Origin: Cinnamomum chago
Taxonomy: Eukaryota; Streptophyta; Magnoliopsida; Laurales; Lauraceae
Assembly: GCA_038049695.1 (NCBI GenBank)
Contig: CP142454.1
Location: 21,088,501-21,152,500 of the forward strand
DNA: 64,000 nucleotides
Reading direction: 5' to 3'
This document shows, one piece after another, positions 53,806 through 63,904 of this stretch; positions within the stretch are counted from its first letter, which is position 1, and each line of letters begins with the position of its first letter. The position numbers and the translations under genes are program-made. Under the pieces are notes generated by a model. It saw only the letters and a list, made by a program, of their open reading frames with translations. It was not told where the DNA came from and made no database searches.

Positions 53806-54685
53806 TGAAAATTCTATATGGGGCTATCAGAATGGATTACTAGTTCTATTTAACCAATCAATGCAGCGGAAATAAACCAATCAGACAATATAGAACTAGC
53901 TATCTACCAATCACACACCACAAGAAGGCAGACACAATTTTTAACGTGGAAACCCTATCCAGGGAGAAAAACCACGAACCAGAAATCAAGAGTTCACGAA
54001 CAGTTACAAAATATACTCACAAGCTCCTTTACCTAAGTCTGTACCTCGACCCAAGGACTGTAGTTATTCTTGCAAAGAATCCACTGACACGACATCAACC
54101 GCGCCCCGTTCTCCTTACTTGATCTCCTCGCACCTTGTCAACCAAGATGATAAATCTTCTACAAGAAAGTAGAAGCAGCAACAACCTTCTAGAGCAGCCC
54201 TTCAGAATAATCTCTCAATGGCTCTAGAGAATTAACTCTCTCTAAAATATCTCTGACTCAGATCAATGAGAGTTGTGTTGTTGTCTAGGGTTGAGAGAAA
54301 CACCCTATAAATAGCCCAAAATTCGTGCCTTAAACTTAGTGCACAAGTAGGACTCAAACTGGGAAACAAAGTCTCAAAAGGAAACAAAATCGTATCAGAA
54401 TAGAAGACTTCACGTTTCTGCGCACCTTGTCCGATCGATCGGACTGTGCCTCCGATCGATCGGACTGACAAAATAACTGTAAGCCTTTTCTGACCGATCG
54501 ATCGGTCTGAGGCACCGATCGATCGGGCCTGAGGGAATTCGTCCGGTCTGCTCTTTTCTTCTATTCTTCACTCCAGCTCTTCCGGCGACGCATCCGCAGT
54601 CCATTCTAAAAATAAATTAGAAAATACAACTCAATGGACCCAGAGTTTTGTCCAACCCATGAATTAGCCAATAAAAATACTAACA
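53806..54685 (-). repeat. LTR 1 (880 bp)
   Basis: On the element's strand it begins TGTTAGTATTTTTATTGG and ends TAGAATTTTCA (TG...CA). It carries TATTTATAGGG (54303-54313) as probable promoter. It also carries four CCGATCGATCGG palindromes at 54429-54444, 54451-54464, 54492-54507 and 54515-54526; the first and third extend to perfect 16-bp palindromes. Confidence 0.92.
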
Positions 54686-54697
54686 ATCTCCCCCTTT
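54686..54697 (-). promoter_or_regulatory. polypurine tract, unit 1
   Basis: AAAGGGGGAGAT on the element's strand, directly before the LTR's TG. Further GGGGGAG motifs lie upstream at about 54,819, 54,838, 54,910 and 54,925. The same tract recurs at 57759, 60832 and 63905. Confidence 0.85.
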
Positions 54698-54972
54698 GGC
54701 AATTTATGGACAAAACTCCCTAGAACAATACAAATGATCTATCCAAGAGAAAAACCCAAAATACATTGAATTTAAAAAAAACAGCATCTGCAGCATCTGT
54801 AGATCTTTGCTTGTTTCTCCCCCTGGCTTCAGTATTCTCCCCCTTTTTGTCCACAATTGACAAACAAATTTTTTTCTCAAGCAGCTTCTGTCAATCTGGA
54901 TTCTGCAGCTCCCCCTAAATAGACTCCCCCTCAAGATGATCAGCACTGGGGTTGGGGGCTTGATCCTGTAGA

Positions 54973-56823
54973 TCAAGGGTGATGAAGCTTTGGCACATAC
55001 ACTTGCATTTTCAGATAGTTCAGCATAGTGTGTACCAATACAGATGAAATGTCTTCTTTCTTGACCCAGACAGCTTTGGTTTTCATATGTGACACTTCCT
55101 TCTGCCTTTTCCATTGCTTTTGGTTTGGAGACTTTCGCAACTTATTGCAATGGGGTCGAATGTGCCCTTTAATTCCACAATGATGACAAGTGGGTATACG
55201 TTCAGGACGTGGCACATTTTTCTTCTTGGCATCTGTATTTGTAACATGACCAACAGAATTAGTAACAACTGAATTTTGAACAAAACAATTATTACCTTTG
55301 GCTTTTGATGTAGATGCTCCGTCAGCGTAGCCAATGCCATGCATGTTATTCTTTGCCTTTTGACTGCACAGGATGTCATCAAGTTTTTTAGACCCAGCAT
55401 TCATCCTGTTTAGTGAAGCCTTGCTTGTATCCAACTCAGAAAGAACAATCTTGAGTCTTCCTTGCAAGTCGGTATTTTCAGCTTTCAAGGTCTTCATATC
55501 GTGATTTAGCAACTCACACTTCTGTGCTTCAGCAGTCAATACATCTGCCAGTTTGTTATTTTCAGCCTCTAAGTGACTCACTTTTGTAAGAGCTTTAGAC
55601 AATTCAGCTTTTAAAGAAGTATTCTGCTCTTCAGATTCTTTCCAGCTTGTAGCCACTTTTTCATTCATCTTGAGCATCTTCATGGTCTTTGCAAACAATA
55701 TATGATATTCAGCTTGCCAATCATGTTCTATCTCTGACTCACTAACATCTTGATCAGTCCCTTCATCAGAAACTATTGGAGTAGCAGAAACAGAAGTTGC
55801 CATGAATGCCATGAATTTTTCTTTGCTAGCATCAGGCTTCTCAGACTCAGATTTTTTATCATCTTCCTCAGAAGTATCATCATCCCAAGTCAAATTGAAA
55901 GCCTTCTTCTTTGGTTTCTTGTTAGCACAATCACTAGCAATGTGTCCATAACCATGACACTCAAAACATTTAATCCCTTTAGAAGTTTTCTTCTTTACAA
56001 AATTTTTGGGGACTTTCAAATCACTTTTCTTCCCCTTCATAAAAGCTTGAAATTGCTTCATAAACTCAACAGCAACTCGGGGATCAATCTCCTCAGAATC
56101 AGACTCAGAATCACTAGCAATTTTCTTGTATGATTCTTTGAAGGCTCTCAAAGCAACACCTTTGGATTTTGATTTTCCATTGGTTCTTAGGTTTGCTTCA
56201 AAAGTCTGAAGGTTGCCAACCAATTCCTCAGCTTTGAGAATATTCAGATTTTTATTCTCTTCTATGGCCACAACCTTTGCATCAAACCTTTCTGGAAGAG
56301 ACCGCAAAATCTTTTTCACAATTCTATTTTCAGGAATTGGCTCTCCCAAAGTAAAGGTATCATTCACAATTGTATTCAGCTTTGAATTAAACTCATCAAA
56401 AGTTTCATCATCCTCCATCTTTATGGTTTCAAAGGCTGTATACAATTTCTGAAGTTTCGATTGTTTGACAATGTCAGTCCCTTCATGCACAGTCTGCAGA
56501 ATATCCCAAGCTTCTTTTGCAGTAGTACATGTAGAAATTCTACGAAACTCAGATATGCTAACTCCATTATAAATAGCATTCAAAGCCCTAGAGTTGCAAG
56601 TGGCTGTCAATTCTTCATCCTTTGTCCACTGTTCTTCAGATTTAAAACTGGTTATCCCATCAGTAGTGACAGTGGGCAAGGAATAGCCTTTCTCAATAGA
56701 TTTCCAGACTTTCAAATCTATGGCTTTTACAAAGGCAACCATTCTGGCTTTCCAATAAGCATAATTAGAACCATCCAGCAGAGGAGGCTTATTGGTTGAA
56801 GTGCCTTCTCGATAGACATCCAT
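54973..56823 (-). CDS. gag: retrotransposon Gag polyprotein, copy 1
   Basis: Intact 616-aa ORF from the ATG at 56823; reading further upstream runs into the PBS and has no ATG. Gag forms the particle that packages element RNA. N-terminus: the DUF4219/UBN2-type region with LLDGSNYAYWKARM, then WDILQ..HEGTD and KLQKLYTAFETIKM (residues about 15-205). Zinc knuckle 1 is CFECHGYGHIASDC (286-299) and zinc knuckle 2 is CHHCGIKGHIRPHC (546-559), both CX2CX4HX4C. Between them are acidic Ser/Glu-rich stretches and a long heptad-like coiled coil (about 380-480). The ORF stops soon after VWVKKEDI, where in related elements the protease begins. This copy has Tyr at residue 609; copies 2 and 3 have Cys. 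It would need another element's pol proteins to transpose. Confidence 0.9.
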   Translation of the reverse strand: MDVYREGTSTNKPPLLDGSNYAYWKARMVAFVKAIDLKVWKSIEKGYSLPTVTTDGITSFKSEEQWTKDEELTATCNSRALNAIYNGVSISEFRRISTCTTAKEAWDILQTVHEGTDIVKQSKLQKLYTAFETIKMEDDETFDEFNSKLNTIVNDTFTLGEPIPENRIVKKILRSLPERFDAKVVAIEENKNLNILKAEELVGNLQTFEANLRTNGKSKSKGVALRAFKESYKKIASDSESDSEEIDPRVAVEFMKQFQAFMKGKKSDLKVPKNFVKKKTSKGIKCFECHGYGHIASDCANKKPKKKAFNLTWDDDTSEEDDKKSESEKPDASKEKFMAFMATSVSATPIVSDEGTDQDVSESEIEHDWQAEYHILFAKTMKMLKMNEKVATSWKESEEQNTSLKAELSKALTKVSHLEAENNKLADVLTAEAQKCELLNHDMKTLKAENTDLQGRLKIVLSELDTSKASLNRMNAGSKKLDDILCSQKAKNNMHGIGYADGASTSKAKGNNCFVQNSVVTNSVGHVTNTDAKKKNVPRPERIPTCHHCGIKGHIRPHCNKLRKSPNQKQWKRQKEVSHMKTKAVWVKKEDISSVLVHTMLNYLKMQVYVPKLHHP

Positions 56824-56866
56824 TCTAGCAATATTTGGATCAACACAATAAAATAGTGCAACCCTT

Positions 56867-56876
56867 TCTGATACCA
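56867..56876 (-). promoter_or_regulatory. primer-binding site, unit 1
   Basis: TGGTATCAGA, complementary to the 3' end of initiator tRNA-Met, two bases after the 3' end of LTR 2. Repeated at 59940-59949 and 63013-63022. Confidence 0.88.
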
Positions 56877-56878
56877 AT

Positions 56879-57758
56879 TGAAAATTCTATATGGGGCTAT
56901 CAGAATGGATTACTAGTTCTATTTAACCAATCAATGCAGCGGAAATAAACCAATCAGACAATATAGAACTAGCTATCTACCAATCACACACCACAAGAAG
57001 GCAGACACAATTTTTAACGTGGAAACCCTATCCAGGGAGAAAAACCACGAACCAGAAATCAAGAGTTCACGAACAGTTACAAAATATACTCACAAGCTCC
57101 TTTACCTAAGTCTGTACCTCGACCCAAGGACTGTAGTTATTCTTGCAAAGAATCCACTGACACGACATCAACCGCGCCCCGTTCTCCTTACTTGATCTCC
57201 TCGCACCTTGTCAACCAAGATGATAAATCTTCTACAAGAAAGTAGAAGCAGCAACAACCTTCTAGAGCAGCCCTTCAGAATAATCTCTCAATGGCTCTAG
57301 AGAATTAACTCTCTCTAAAATATCTCTGACTCAGATCAATGAGAGTTGTGTTGTTGTCTAGGGTTGAGAGAAACACCCTATAAATAGCCCAAAATTCGTG
57401 CCTTAAACTTAGTGCACAAGTAGGACTCAAACTGGGAAACAAAGTCTCAAAAGGAAACAAAATCGTATCAGAATAGAAGACTTCACGTTTCTGCGCACCT
57501 TGTCCGATCGATCGGACTGTGCCTCCGATCGATCGGACTGACAAAATAACTGTAAGCCTTTTCTGACCGATCGATCGGTCTGAGGCACCGATCGATCGGG
57601 CCTGAGGGAATTCGTCCGGTCTGCTCTTTTCTTCTATTCTTCACTCCAGCTCTTCCGGCGACGCATCCGCAGTCCATTCTAAAAATAAATTAGAAAATAC
57701 AACTCAATGGACCCAGAGTTTTGTCCAACCCATGAATTAGCCAATAAAAATACTAACA
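56879..57758 (-). repeat. LTR 2 (880 bp, shared)
   Basis: Serves both as the 5' LTR of the first internal region and as the 3' LTR of the second. Same ends and palindromes as LTR 1. Confidence 0.92.
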
Positions 57759-58045
57759 ATCTCCCCCTTTGGCAATTTATGGACAAAACTCCCTAGAACA
57801 ATACAAATGATCTATCCAAGAGAAAAACCCAAAATACATTGAATTTAAAAAAAACAGCATCTGCAGCATCTGTAGATCTTTGCTTGTTTCTCCCCCTGGC
57901 TTCAGTATTCTCCCCCTTTTTGTCCACAATTGACAAACAAATTTTTTTCTCAAGCAGCTTCTGTCAATCTGGATTCTGCAGCTCCCCCTAAATAGACTCC
58001 CCCTCAAGATGATCAGCACTGGGGTTGGGGGCTTGATCCTGTAGA

Positions 58046-59896
58046 TCAAGGGTGATGAAGCTTTGGCACACACACTTGCATTTTCAGATAGTTCAGCATA
58101 GTGTGTACCAATACAGATGAAATGTCTTCTTTCTTGACCCAGACAGCTTTGGTTTTCATATGTGACACTTCCTTCTGCCTTTTCCATTGCTTTTGGTTTG
58201 GAGACTTTCGCAACTTATTGCAATGGGGTCGAATGTGCCCTTTAATTCCACAATGATGACAAGTGGGTATACGTTCAGGACGTGGCACATTTTTCTTCTT
58301 GGCATCTGTATTTGTAACATGACCAACAGAATTAGTAACAACTGAATTTTGAACAAAACAATTATTACCTTTGGCTTTTGATGTAGATGCTCCGTCAGCG
58401 TAGCCAATGCCATGCATGTTATTCTTTGCCTTTTGACTGCACAGGATGTCATCAAGTTTTTTAGACCCAGCATTCATCCTGTTTAGTGAAGCCTTGCTTG
58501 TATCCAACTCAGAAAGAACAATCTTGAGTCTTCCTTGCAAGTCGGTATTTTCAGCTTTCAAGGTCTTCATATCGTGATTTAGCAACTCACACTTCTGTGC
58601 TTCAGCAGTCAATACATCTGCCAGTTTGTTATTTTCAGCCTCTAAGTGACTCACTTTTGTAAGAGCTTTAGACAATTCAGCTTTTAAAGAAGTATTCTGC
58701 TCTTCAGATTCTTTCCAGCTTGTAGCCACTTTTTCATTCATCTTGAGCATCTTCATGGTCTTTGCAAACAATATATGATATTCAGCTTGCCAATCATGTT
58801 CTATCTCTGACTCACTAACATCTTGATCAGTCCCTTCATCAGAAACTATTGGAGTAGCAGAAACAGAAGTTGCCATGAATGCCATGAATTTTTCTTTGCT
58901 AGCATCAGGCTTCTCAGACTCAGATTTTTTATCATCTTCCTCAGAAGTATCATCATCCCAAGTCAAATTGAAAGCCTTCTTCTTTGGTTTCTTGTTAGCA
59001 CAATCACTAGCAATGTGTCCATAACCATGACACTCAAAACATTTAATCCCTTTAGAAGTTTTCTTCTTTACAAAATTTTTGGGGACTTTCAAATCACTTT
59101 TCTTCCCCTTCATAAAAGCTTGAAATTGCTTCATAAACTCAACAGCAACTCGGGGATCAATCTCCTCAGAATCAGACTCAGAATCACTAGCAATTTTCTT
59201 GTATGATTCTTTGAAGGCTCTCAAAGCAACACCTTTGGATTTTGATTTTCCATTGGTTCTTAGGTTTGCTTCAAAAGTCTGAAGGTTGCCAACCAATTCC
59301 TCAGCTTTGAGAATATTCAGATTTTTATTCTCTTCTATGGCCACAACCTTTGCATCAAACCTTTCTGGAAGAGACCGCAAAATCTTTTTCACAATTCTAT
59401 TTTCAGGAATTGGCTCTCCCAAAGTAAAGGTATCATTCACAATTGTATTCAGCTTTGAATTAAACTCATCAAAAGTTTCATCATCCTCCATCTTTATGGT
59501 TTCAAAGGCTGTATACAATTTCTGAAGTTTCGATTGTTTGACAATGTCAGTCCCTTCATGCACAGTCTGCAGAATATCCCAAGCTTCTTTTGCAGTAGTA
59601 CATGTAGAAATTCTACGAAACTCAGATATGCTAACTCCATTATAAATAGCATTCAAAGCCCTAGAGTTGCAAGTGGCTGTCAATTCTTCATCCTTTGTCC
59701 ACTGTTCTTCAGATTTAAAACTGGTTATCCCATCAGTAGTGACAGTGGGCAAGGAATAGCCTTTCTCAATAGATTTCCAGACTTTCAAATCTATGGCTTT
59801 TACAAAGGCAACCATTCTGGCTTTCCAATAAGCATAATTAGAACCATCCAGCAGAGGAGGCTTATTGGTTGAAGTGCCTTCTCGATAGACATCCAT
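58046..59896 (-). CDS. gag: retrotransposon Gag polyprotein, copy 2
   Basis: Identical to copy 1 in every residue I compared except Cys for Tyr at 609. Same start logic (ATG at 59896), both zinc knuckles intact, no stop or frameshift. It lies exactly 3073 bp from copy 1, between LTR 2 and LTR 3, with its own PBS and polypurine tract. Confidence 0.9.
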   Translation of the reverse strand: MDVYREGTSTNKPPLLDGSNYAYWKARMVAFVKAIDLKVWKSIEKGYSLPTVTTDGITSFKSEEQWTKDEELTATCNSRALNAIYNGVSISEFRRISTCTTAKEAWDILQTVHEGTDIVKQSKLQKLYTAFETIKMEDDETFDEFNSKLNTIVNDTFTLGEPIPENRIVKKILRSLPERFDAKVVAIEENKNLNILKAEELVGNLQTFEANLRTNGKSKSKGVALRAFKESYKKIASDSESDSEEIDPRVAVEFMKQFQAFMKGKKSDLKVPKNFVKKKTSKGIKCFECHGYGHIASDCANKKPKKKAFNLTWDDDTSEEDDKKSESEKPDASKEKFMAFMATSVSATPIVSDEGTDQDVSESEIEHDWQAEYHILFAKTMKMLKMNEKVATSWKESEEQNTSLKAELSKALTKVSHLEAENNKLADVLTAEAQKCELLNHDMKTLKAENTDLQGRLKIVLSELDTSKASLNRMNAGSKKLDDILCSQKAKNNMHGIGYADGASTSKAKGNNCFVQNSVVTNSVGHVTNTDAKKKNVPRPERIPTCHHCGIKGHIRPHCNKLRKSPNQKQWKRQKEVSHMKTKAVWVKKEDISSVLVHTMLNYLKMQVCVPKLHHP

Positions 59897-59951
59897 TCTA
59901 GCAATATTTGGATCAACACAATAAAATAGTGCAACCCTTTCTGATACCAAT

Positions 59952-60831
59952 TGAAAATTCTATATGGGGCTATCAGAATGGATTACTAGTTCTATTTAAC
60001 CAATCAATGCAGCGGAAATAAACCAATCAGACAATATAGAACTAGCTATCTACCAATCACACACCACAAGAAGGCAGACACAATTTTTAACGTGGAAACC
60101 CTATCCAGGGAGAAAAACCACGAACCAGAAATCAAGAGTTCACGAACAGTTACAAAATATACTCACAAGCTCCTTTACCTAAGTCTGTACCTCGACCCAA
60201 GGACTGTAGTTATTCTTGCAAAGAATCCACTGACACGACATCAACCGCGCCCCGTTCTCCTTACTTGATCTCCTCGCACCTTGTCAACCAAGATGATAAA
60301 TCTTCTACAAGAAAGTAGAAGCAGCAACAACCTTCTAGAGCAGCCCTTCAGAATAATCTCTCAATGGCTCTAGAGAATTAACTCTCTCTAAAATATCTCT
60401 GACTCAGATCAATGAGAGTTGTGTTGTTGTCTAGGGTTGAGAGAAACACCCTATAAATAGCCCAAAATTCGTGCCTTAAACTTAGTGCACAAGTAGGACT
60501 CAAACTGGGAAACAAAGTCTCAAAAGGAAACAAAATCGTATCAGAATAGAAGACTTCACGTTTCTGCGCACCTTGTCCGATCGATCGGACTGTGCCTCCG
60601 ATCGATCGGACTGACAAAATAACTGTAAGCCTTTTCTGACCGATCGATCGGTCTGAGGCACCGATCGATCGGGCCTGAGGGAATTCGTCCGGTCTGCTCT
60701 TTTCTTCTATTCTTCACTCCAGCTCTTCCGGCGACGCATCCGCAGTCCATTCTAAAAATAAATTAGAAAATACAACTCAATGGACCCAGAGTTTTGTCCA
60801 ACCCATGAATTAGCCAATAAAAATACTAACA
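59952..60831 (-). repeat. LTR 3 (880 bp, shared)
   Basis: Third LTR of the array, same ends and palindromes; shared by the second and third internal regions. Confidence 0.92.
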
Positions 60832-61118
60832 ATCTCCCCCTTTGGCAATTTATGGACAAAACTCCCTAGAACAATACAAATGATCTATCCAAGAGAAAAA
60901 CCCAAAATACATTGAATTTAAAAAAAACAGCATCTGCAGCATCTGTAGATCTTTGCTTGTTTCTCCCCCTGGCTTCAGTATTCTCCCCCTTTTTGTCCAC
61001 AATTGACAAACAAATTTTTTTCTCAAGCAGCTTCTGTCAATCTGGATTCTGCAGCTCCCCCTAAATAGACTCCCCCTCAAGATGATCAGCACTGGGGTTG
61101 GGGGCTTGATCCTGTAGA

Positions 61119-62969
61119 TCAAGGGTGATGAAGCTTTGGCACACACACTTGCATTTTCAGATAGTTCAGCATAGTGTGTACCAATACAGATGAAATGTCT
61201 TCTTTCTTGACCCAGACAGCTTTGGTTTTCATATGTGACACTTCCTTCTGCCTTTTCCATTGCTTTTGGTTTGGAGACTTTCGCAACTTATTGCAATGGG
61301 GTCGAATGTGCCCTTTAATTCCACAATGATGACAAGTGGGTATACGTTCAGGACGTGGCACATTTTTCTTCTTGGCATCTGTATTTGTAACATGACCAAC
61401 AGAATTAGTAACAACTGAATTTTGAACAAAACAATTATTACCTTTGGCTTTTGATGTAGATGCTCCGTCAGCGTAGCCAATGCCATGCATGTTATTCTTT
61501 GCCTTTTGACTGCACAGGATGTCATCAAGTTTTTTAGACCCAGCATTCATCCTGTTTAGTGAAGCCTTGCTTGTATCCAACTCAGAAAGAACAATCTTGA
61601 GTCTTCCTTGCAAGTCGGTATTTTCAGCTTTCAAGGTCTTCATATCGTGATTTAGCAACTCACACTTCTGTGCTTCAGCAGTCAATACATCTGCCAGTTT
61701 GTTATTTTCAGCCTCTAAGTGACTCACTTTTGTAAGAGCTTTAGACAATTCAGCTTTTAAAGAAGTATTCTGCTCTTCAGATTCTTTCCAGCTTGTAGCC
61801 ACTTTTTCATTCATCTTGAGCATCTTCATGGTCTTTGCAAACAATATATGATATTCAGCTTGCCAATCATGTTCTATCTCTGACTCACTAACATCTTGAT
61901 CAGTCCCTTCATCAGAAACTATTGGAGTAGCAGAAACAGAAGTTGCCATGAATGCCATGAATTTTTCTTTGCTAGCATCAGGCTTCTCAGACTCAGATTT
62001 TTTATCATCTTCCTCAGAAGTATCATCATCCCAAGTCAAATTGAAAGCCTTCTTCTTTGGTTTCTTGTTAGCACAATCACTAGCAATGTGTCCATAACCA
62101 TGACACTCAAAACATTTAATCCCTTTAGAAGTTTTCTTCTTTACAAAATTTTTGGGGACTTTCAAATCACTTTTCTTCCCCTTCATAAAAGCTTGAAATT
62201 GCTTCATAAACTCAACAGCAACTCGGGGATCAATCTCCTCAGAATCAGACTCAGAATCACTAGCAATTTTCTTGTATGATTCTTTGAAGGCTCTCAAAGC
62301 AACACCTTTGGATTTTGATTTTCCATTGGTTCTTAGGTTTGCTTCAAAAGTCTGAAGGTTGCCAACCAATTCCTCAGCTTTGAGAATATTCAGATTTTTA
62401 TTCTCTTCTATGGCCACAACCTTTGCATCAAACCTTTCTGGAAGAGACCGCAAAATCTTTTTCACAATTCTATTTTCAGGAATTGGCTCTCCCAAAGTAA
62501 AGGTATCATTCACAATTGTATTCAGCTTTGAATTAAACTCATCAAAAGTTTCATCATCCTCCATCTTTATGGTTTCAAAGGCTGTATACAATTTCTGAAG
62601 TTTCGATTGTTTGACAATGTCAGTCCCTTCATGCACAGTCTGCAGAATATCCCAAGCTTCTTTTGCAGTAGTACATGTAGAAATTCTACGAAACTCAGAT
62701 ATGCTAACTCCATTATAAATAGCATTCAAAGCCCTAGAGTTGCAAGTGGCTGTCAATTCTTCATCCTTTGTCCACTGTTCTTCAGATTTAAAACTGGTTA
62801 TCCCATCAGTAGTGACAGTGGGCAAGGAATAGCCTTTCTCAATAGATTTCCAGACTTTCAAATCTATGGCTTTTACAAAGGCAACCATTCTGGCTTTCCA
62901 ATAAGCATAATTAGAACCATCCAGCAGAGGAGGCTTATTGGTTGAAGTGCCTTCTCGATAGACATCCAT
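61119..62969 (-). CDS. gag: retrotransposon Gag polyprotein, copy 3
   Basis: Same 616-aa protein as copy 2 (Cys at 609), start ATG at 62969, both zinc knuckles and coiled coil intact. Between LTR 3 and LTR 4. Confidence 0.9.
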   Translation of the reverse strand: MDVYREGTSTNKPPLLDGSNYAYWKARMVAFVKAIDLKVWKSIEKGYSLPTVTTDGITSFKSEEQWTKDEELTATCNSRALNAIYNGVSISEFRRISTCTTAKEAWDILQTVHEGTDIVKQSKLQKLYTAFETIKMEDDETFDEFNSKLNTIVNDTFTLGEPIPENRIVKKILRSLPERFDAKVVAIEENKNLNILKAEELVGNLQTFEANLRTNGKSKSKGVALRAFKESYKKIASDSESDSEEIDPRVAVEFMKQFQAFMKGKKSDLKVPKNFVKKKTSKGIKCFECHGYGHIASDCANKKPKKKAFNLTWDDDTSEEDDKKSESEKPDASKEKFMAFMATSVSATPIVSDEGTDQDVSESEIEHDWQAEYHILFAKTMKMLKMNEKVATSWKESEEQNTSLKAELSKALTKVSHLEAENNKLADVLTAEAQKCELLNHDMKTLKAENTDLQGRLKIVLSELDTSKASLNRMNAGSKKLDDILCSQKAKNNMHGIGYADGASTSKAKGNNCFVQNSVVTNSVGHVTNTDAKKKNVPRPERIPTCHHCGIKGHIRPHCNKLRKSPNQKQWKRQKEVSHMKTKAVWVKKEDISSVLVHTMLNYLKMQVCVPKLHHP

Positions 62970-63024
62970 TCTAGCAATATTTGGATCAACACAATAAAAT
63001 AGTGCAACCCTTTCTGATACCAAT

Positions 63025-63904
63025 TGAAAATTCTATATGGGGCTATCAGAATGGATTACTAGTTCTATTTAACCAATCAATGCAGCGGAAATAAACCAAT
63101 CAGACAATATAGAACTAGCTATCTACCAATCACACACTACAAGAAGGCAGACACAATTTTTAACGTGGAAACCCTATCCAGGGAGAAAAACCACGAACCA
63201 GAAATCAAGAGTTCACGAACAGTTACAAAATATACTCACAAGCTCCTTTACCTAAGTCTGTACCTCGACCCAAGGACTGTAGTTATTCTTGCAAAGAATC
63301 CACTGACACGACATCAACCGCGCCCCGTTCTCCTTACTTGATCTCCTCGCACCTTGTCAACCAAGATGATAAATCTTCTACAAGAAAGTAGAAGCAGCAA
63401 CAACCTTCTAGAGCAGCCCTTCAGAATAATCTCTCAATGGCTCTAGAGAATTAACTCTCTCTAAAATATCTCTGACTCAGATCAATGAGAGTTGTGTTGT
63501 TGTCTAGGGTTGAGAGAAACACCCTATAAATAGCCCAAAATTCGTGCCTTAAACTTAGTGCACAAGTAGGACTCAAACTGGGAAACAAAGTCTCAAAAGG
63601 AAACAAAATCGTATCAGAATAGAAGACTTCACGTTTCTGCGCACCTTGTCCGATCGATCGGACTGTGCCTCCGATCGATCGGACTGACAAAATAACTGTA
63701 AGCCTTTTCTGACCGATCGATCGGTCTGAGGCACCGATCGATCGGGCCTGAGGGAATTCGTCCGGTCTGCTCTTTTCTTCTATTCTTCACTCCAGCTCTT
63801 CCGGCGACGCATCCGCAGTCCATTCTAAAAATAAATTAGAAAATACAACTCAATGGACCCAGAGTTTTGTCCAACCCATGAATTAGCCAATAAAAATACT
63901 AACA
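63025..63904 (-). repeat. LTR 4 (880 bp, shared)
   Basis: Fourth LTR. One substitution noticed (T at 63138 where the other LTRs have C). Followed at 63905 by a polypurine tract and the 3' part of a fourth internal region that leaves the window at 64000. Confidence 0.92.

Noticed and set aside
54704-55114. A 136-codon minus-strand frame repeated in every array unit
   Set aside because: Overlaps the end of Gag and the polypurine region in another frame and has no retroelement motif. Its conservation reflects the identity of the units.
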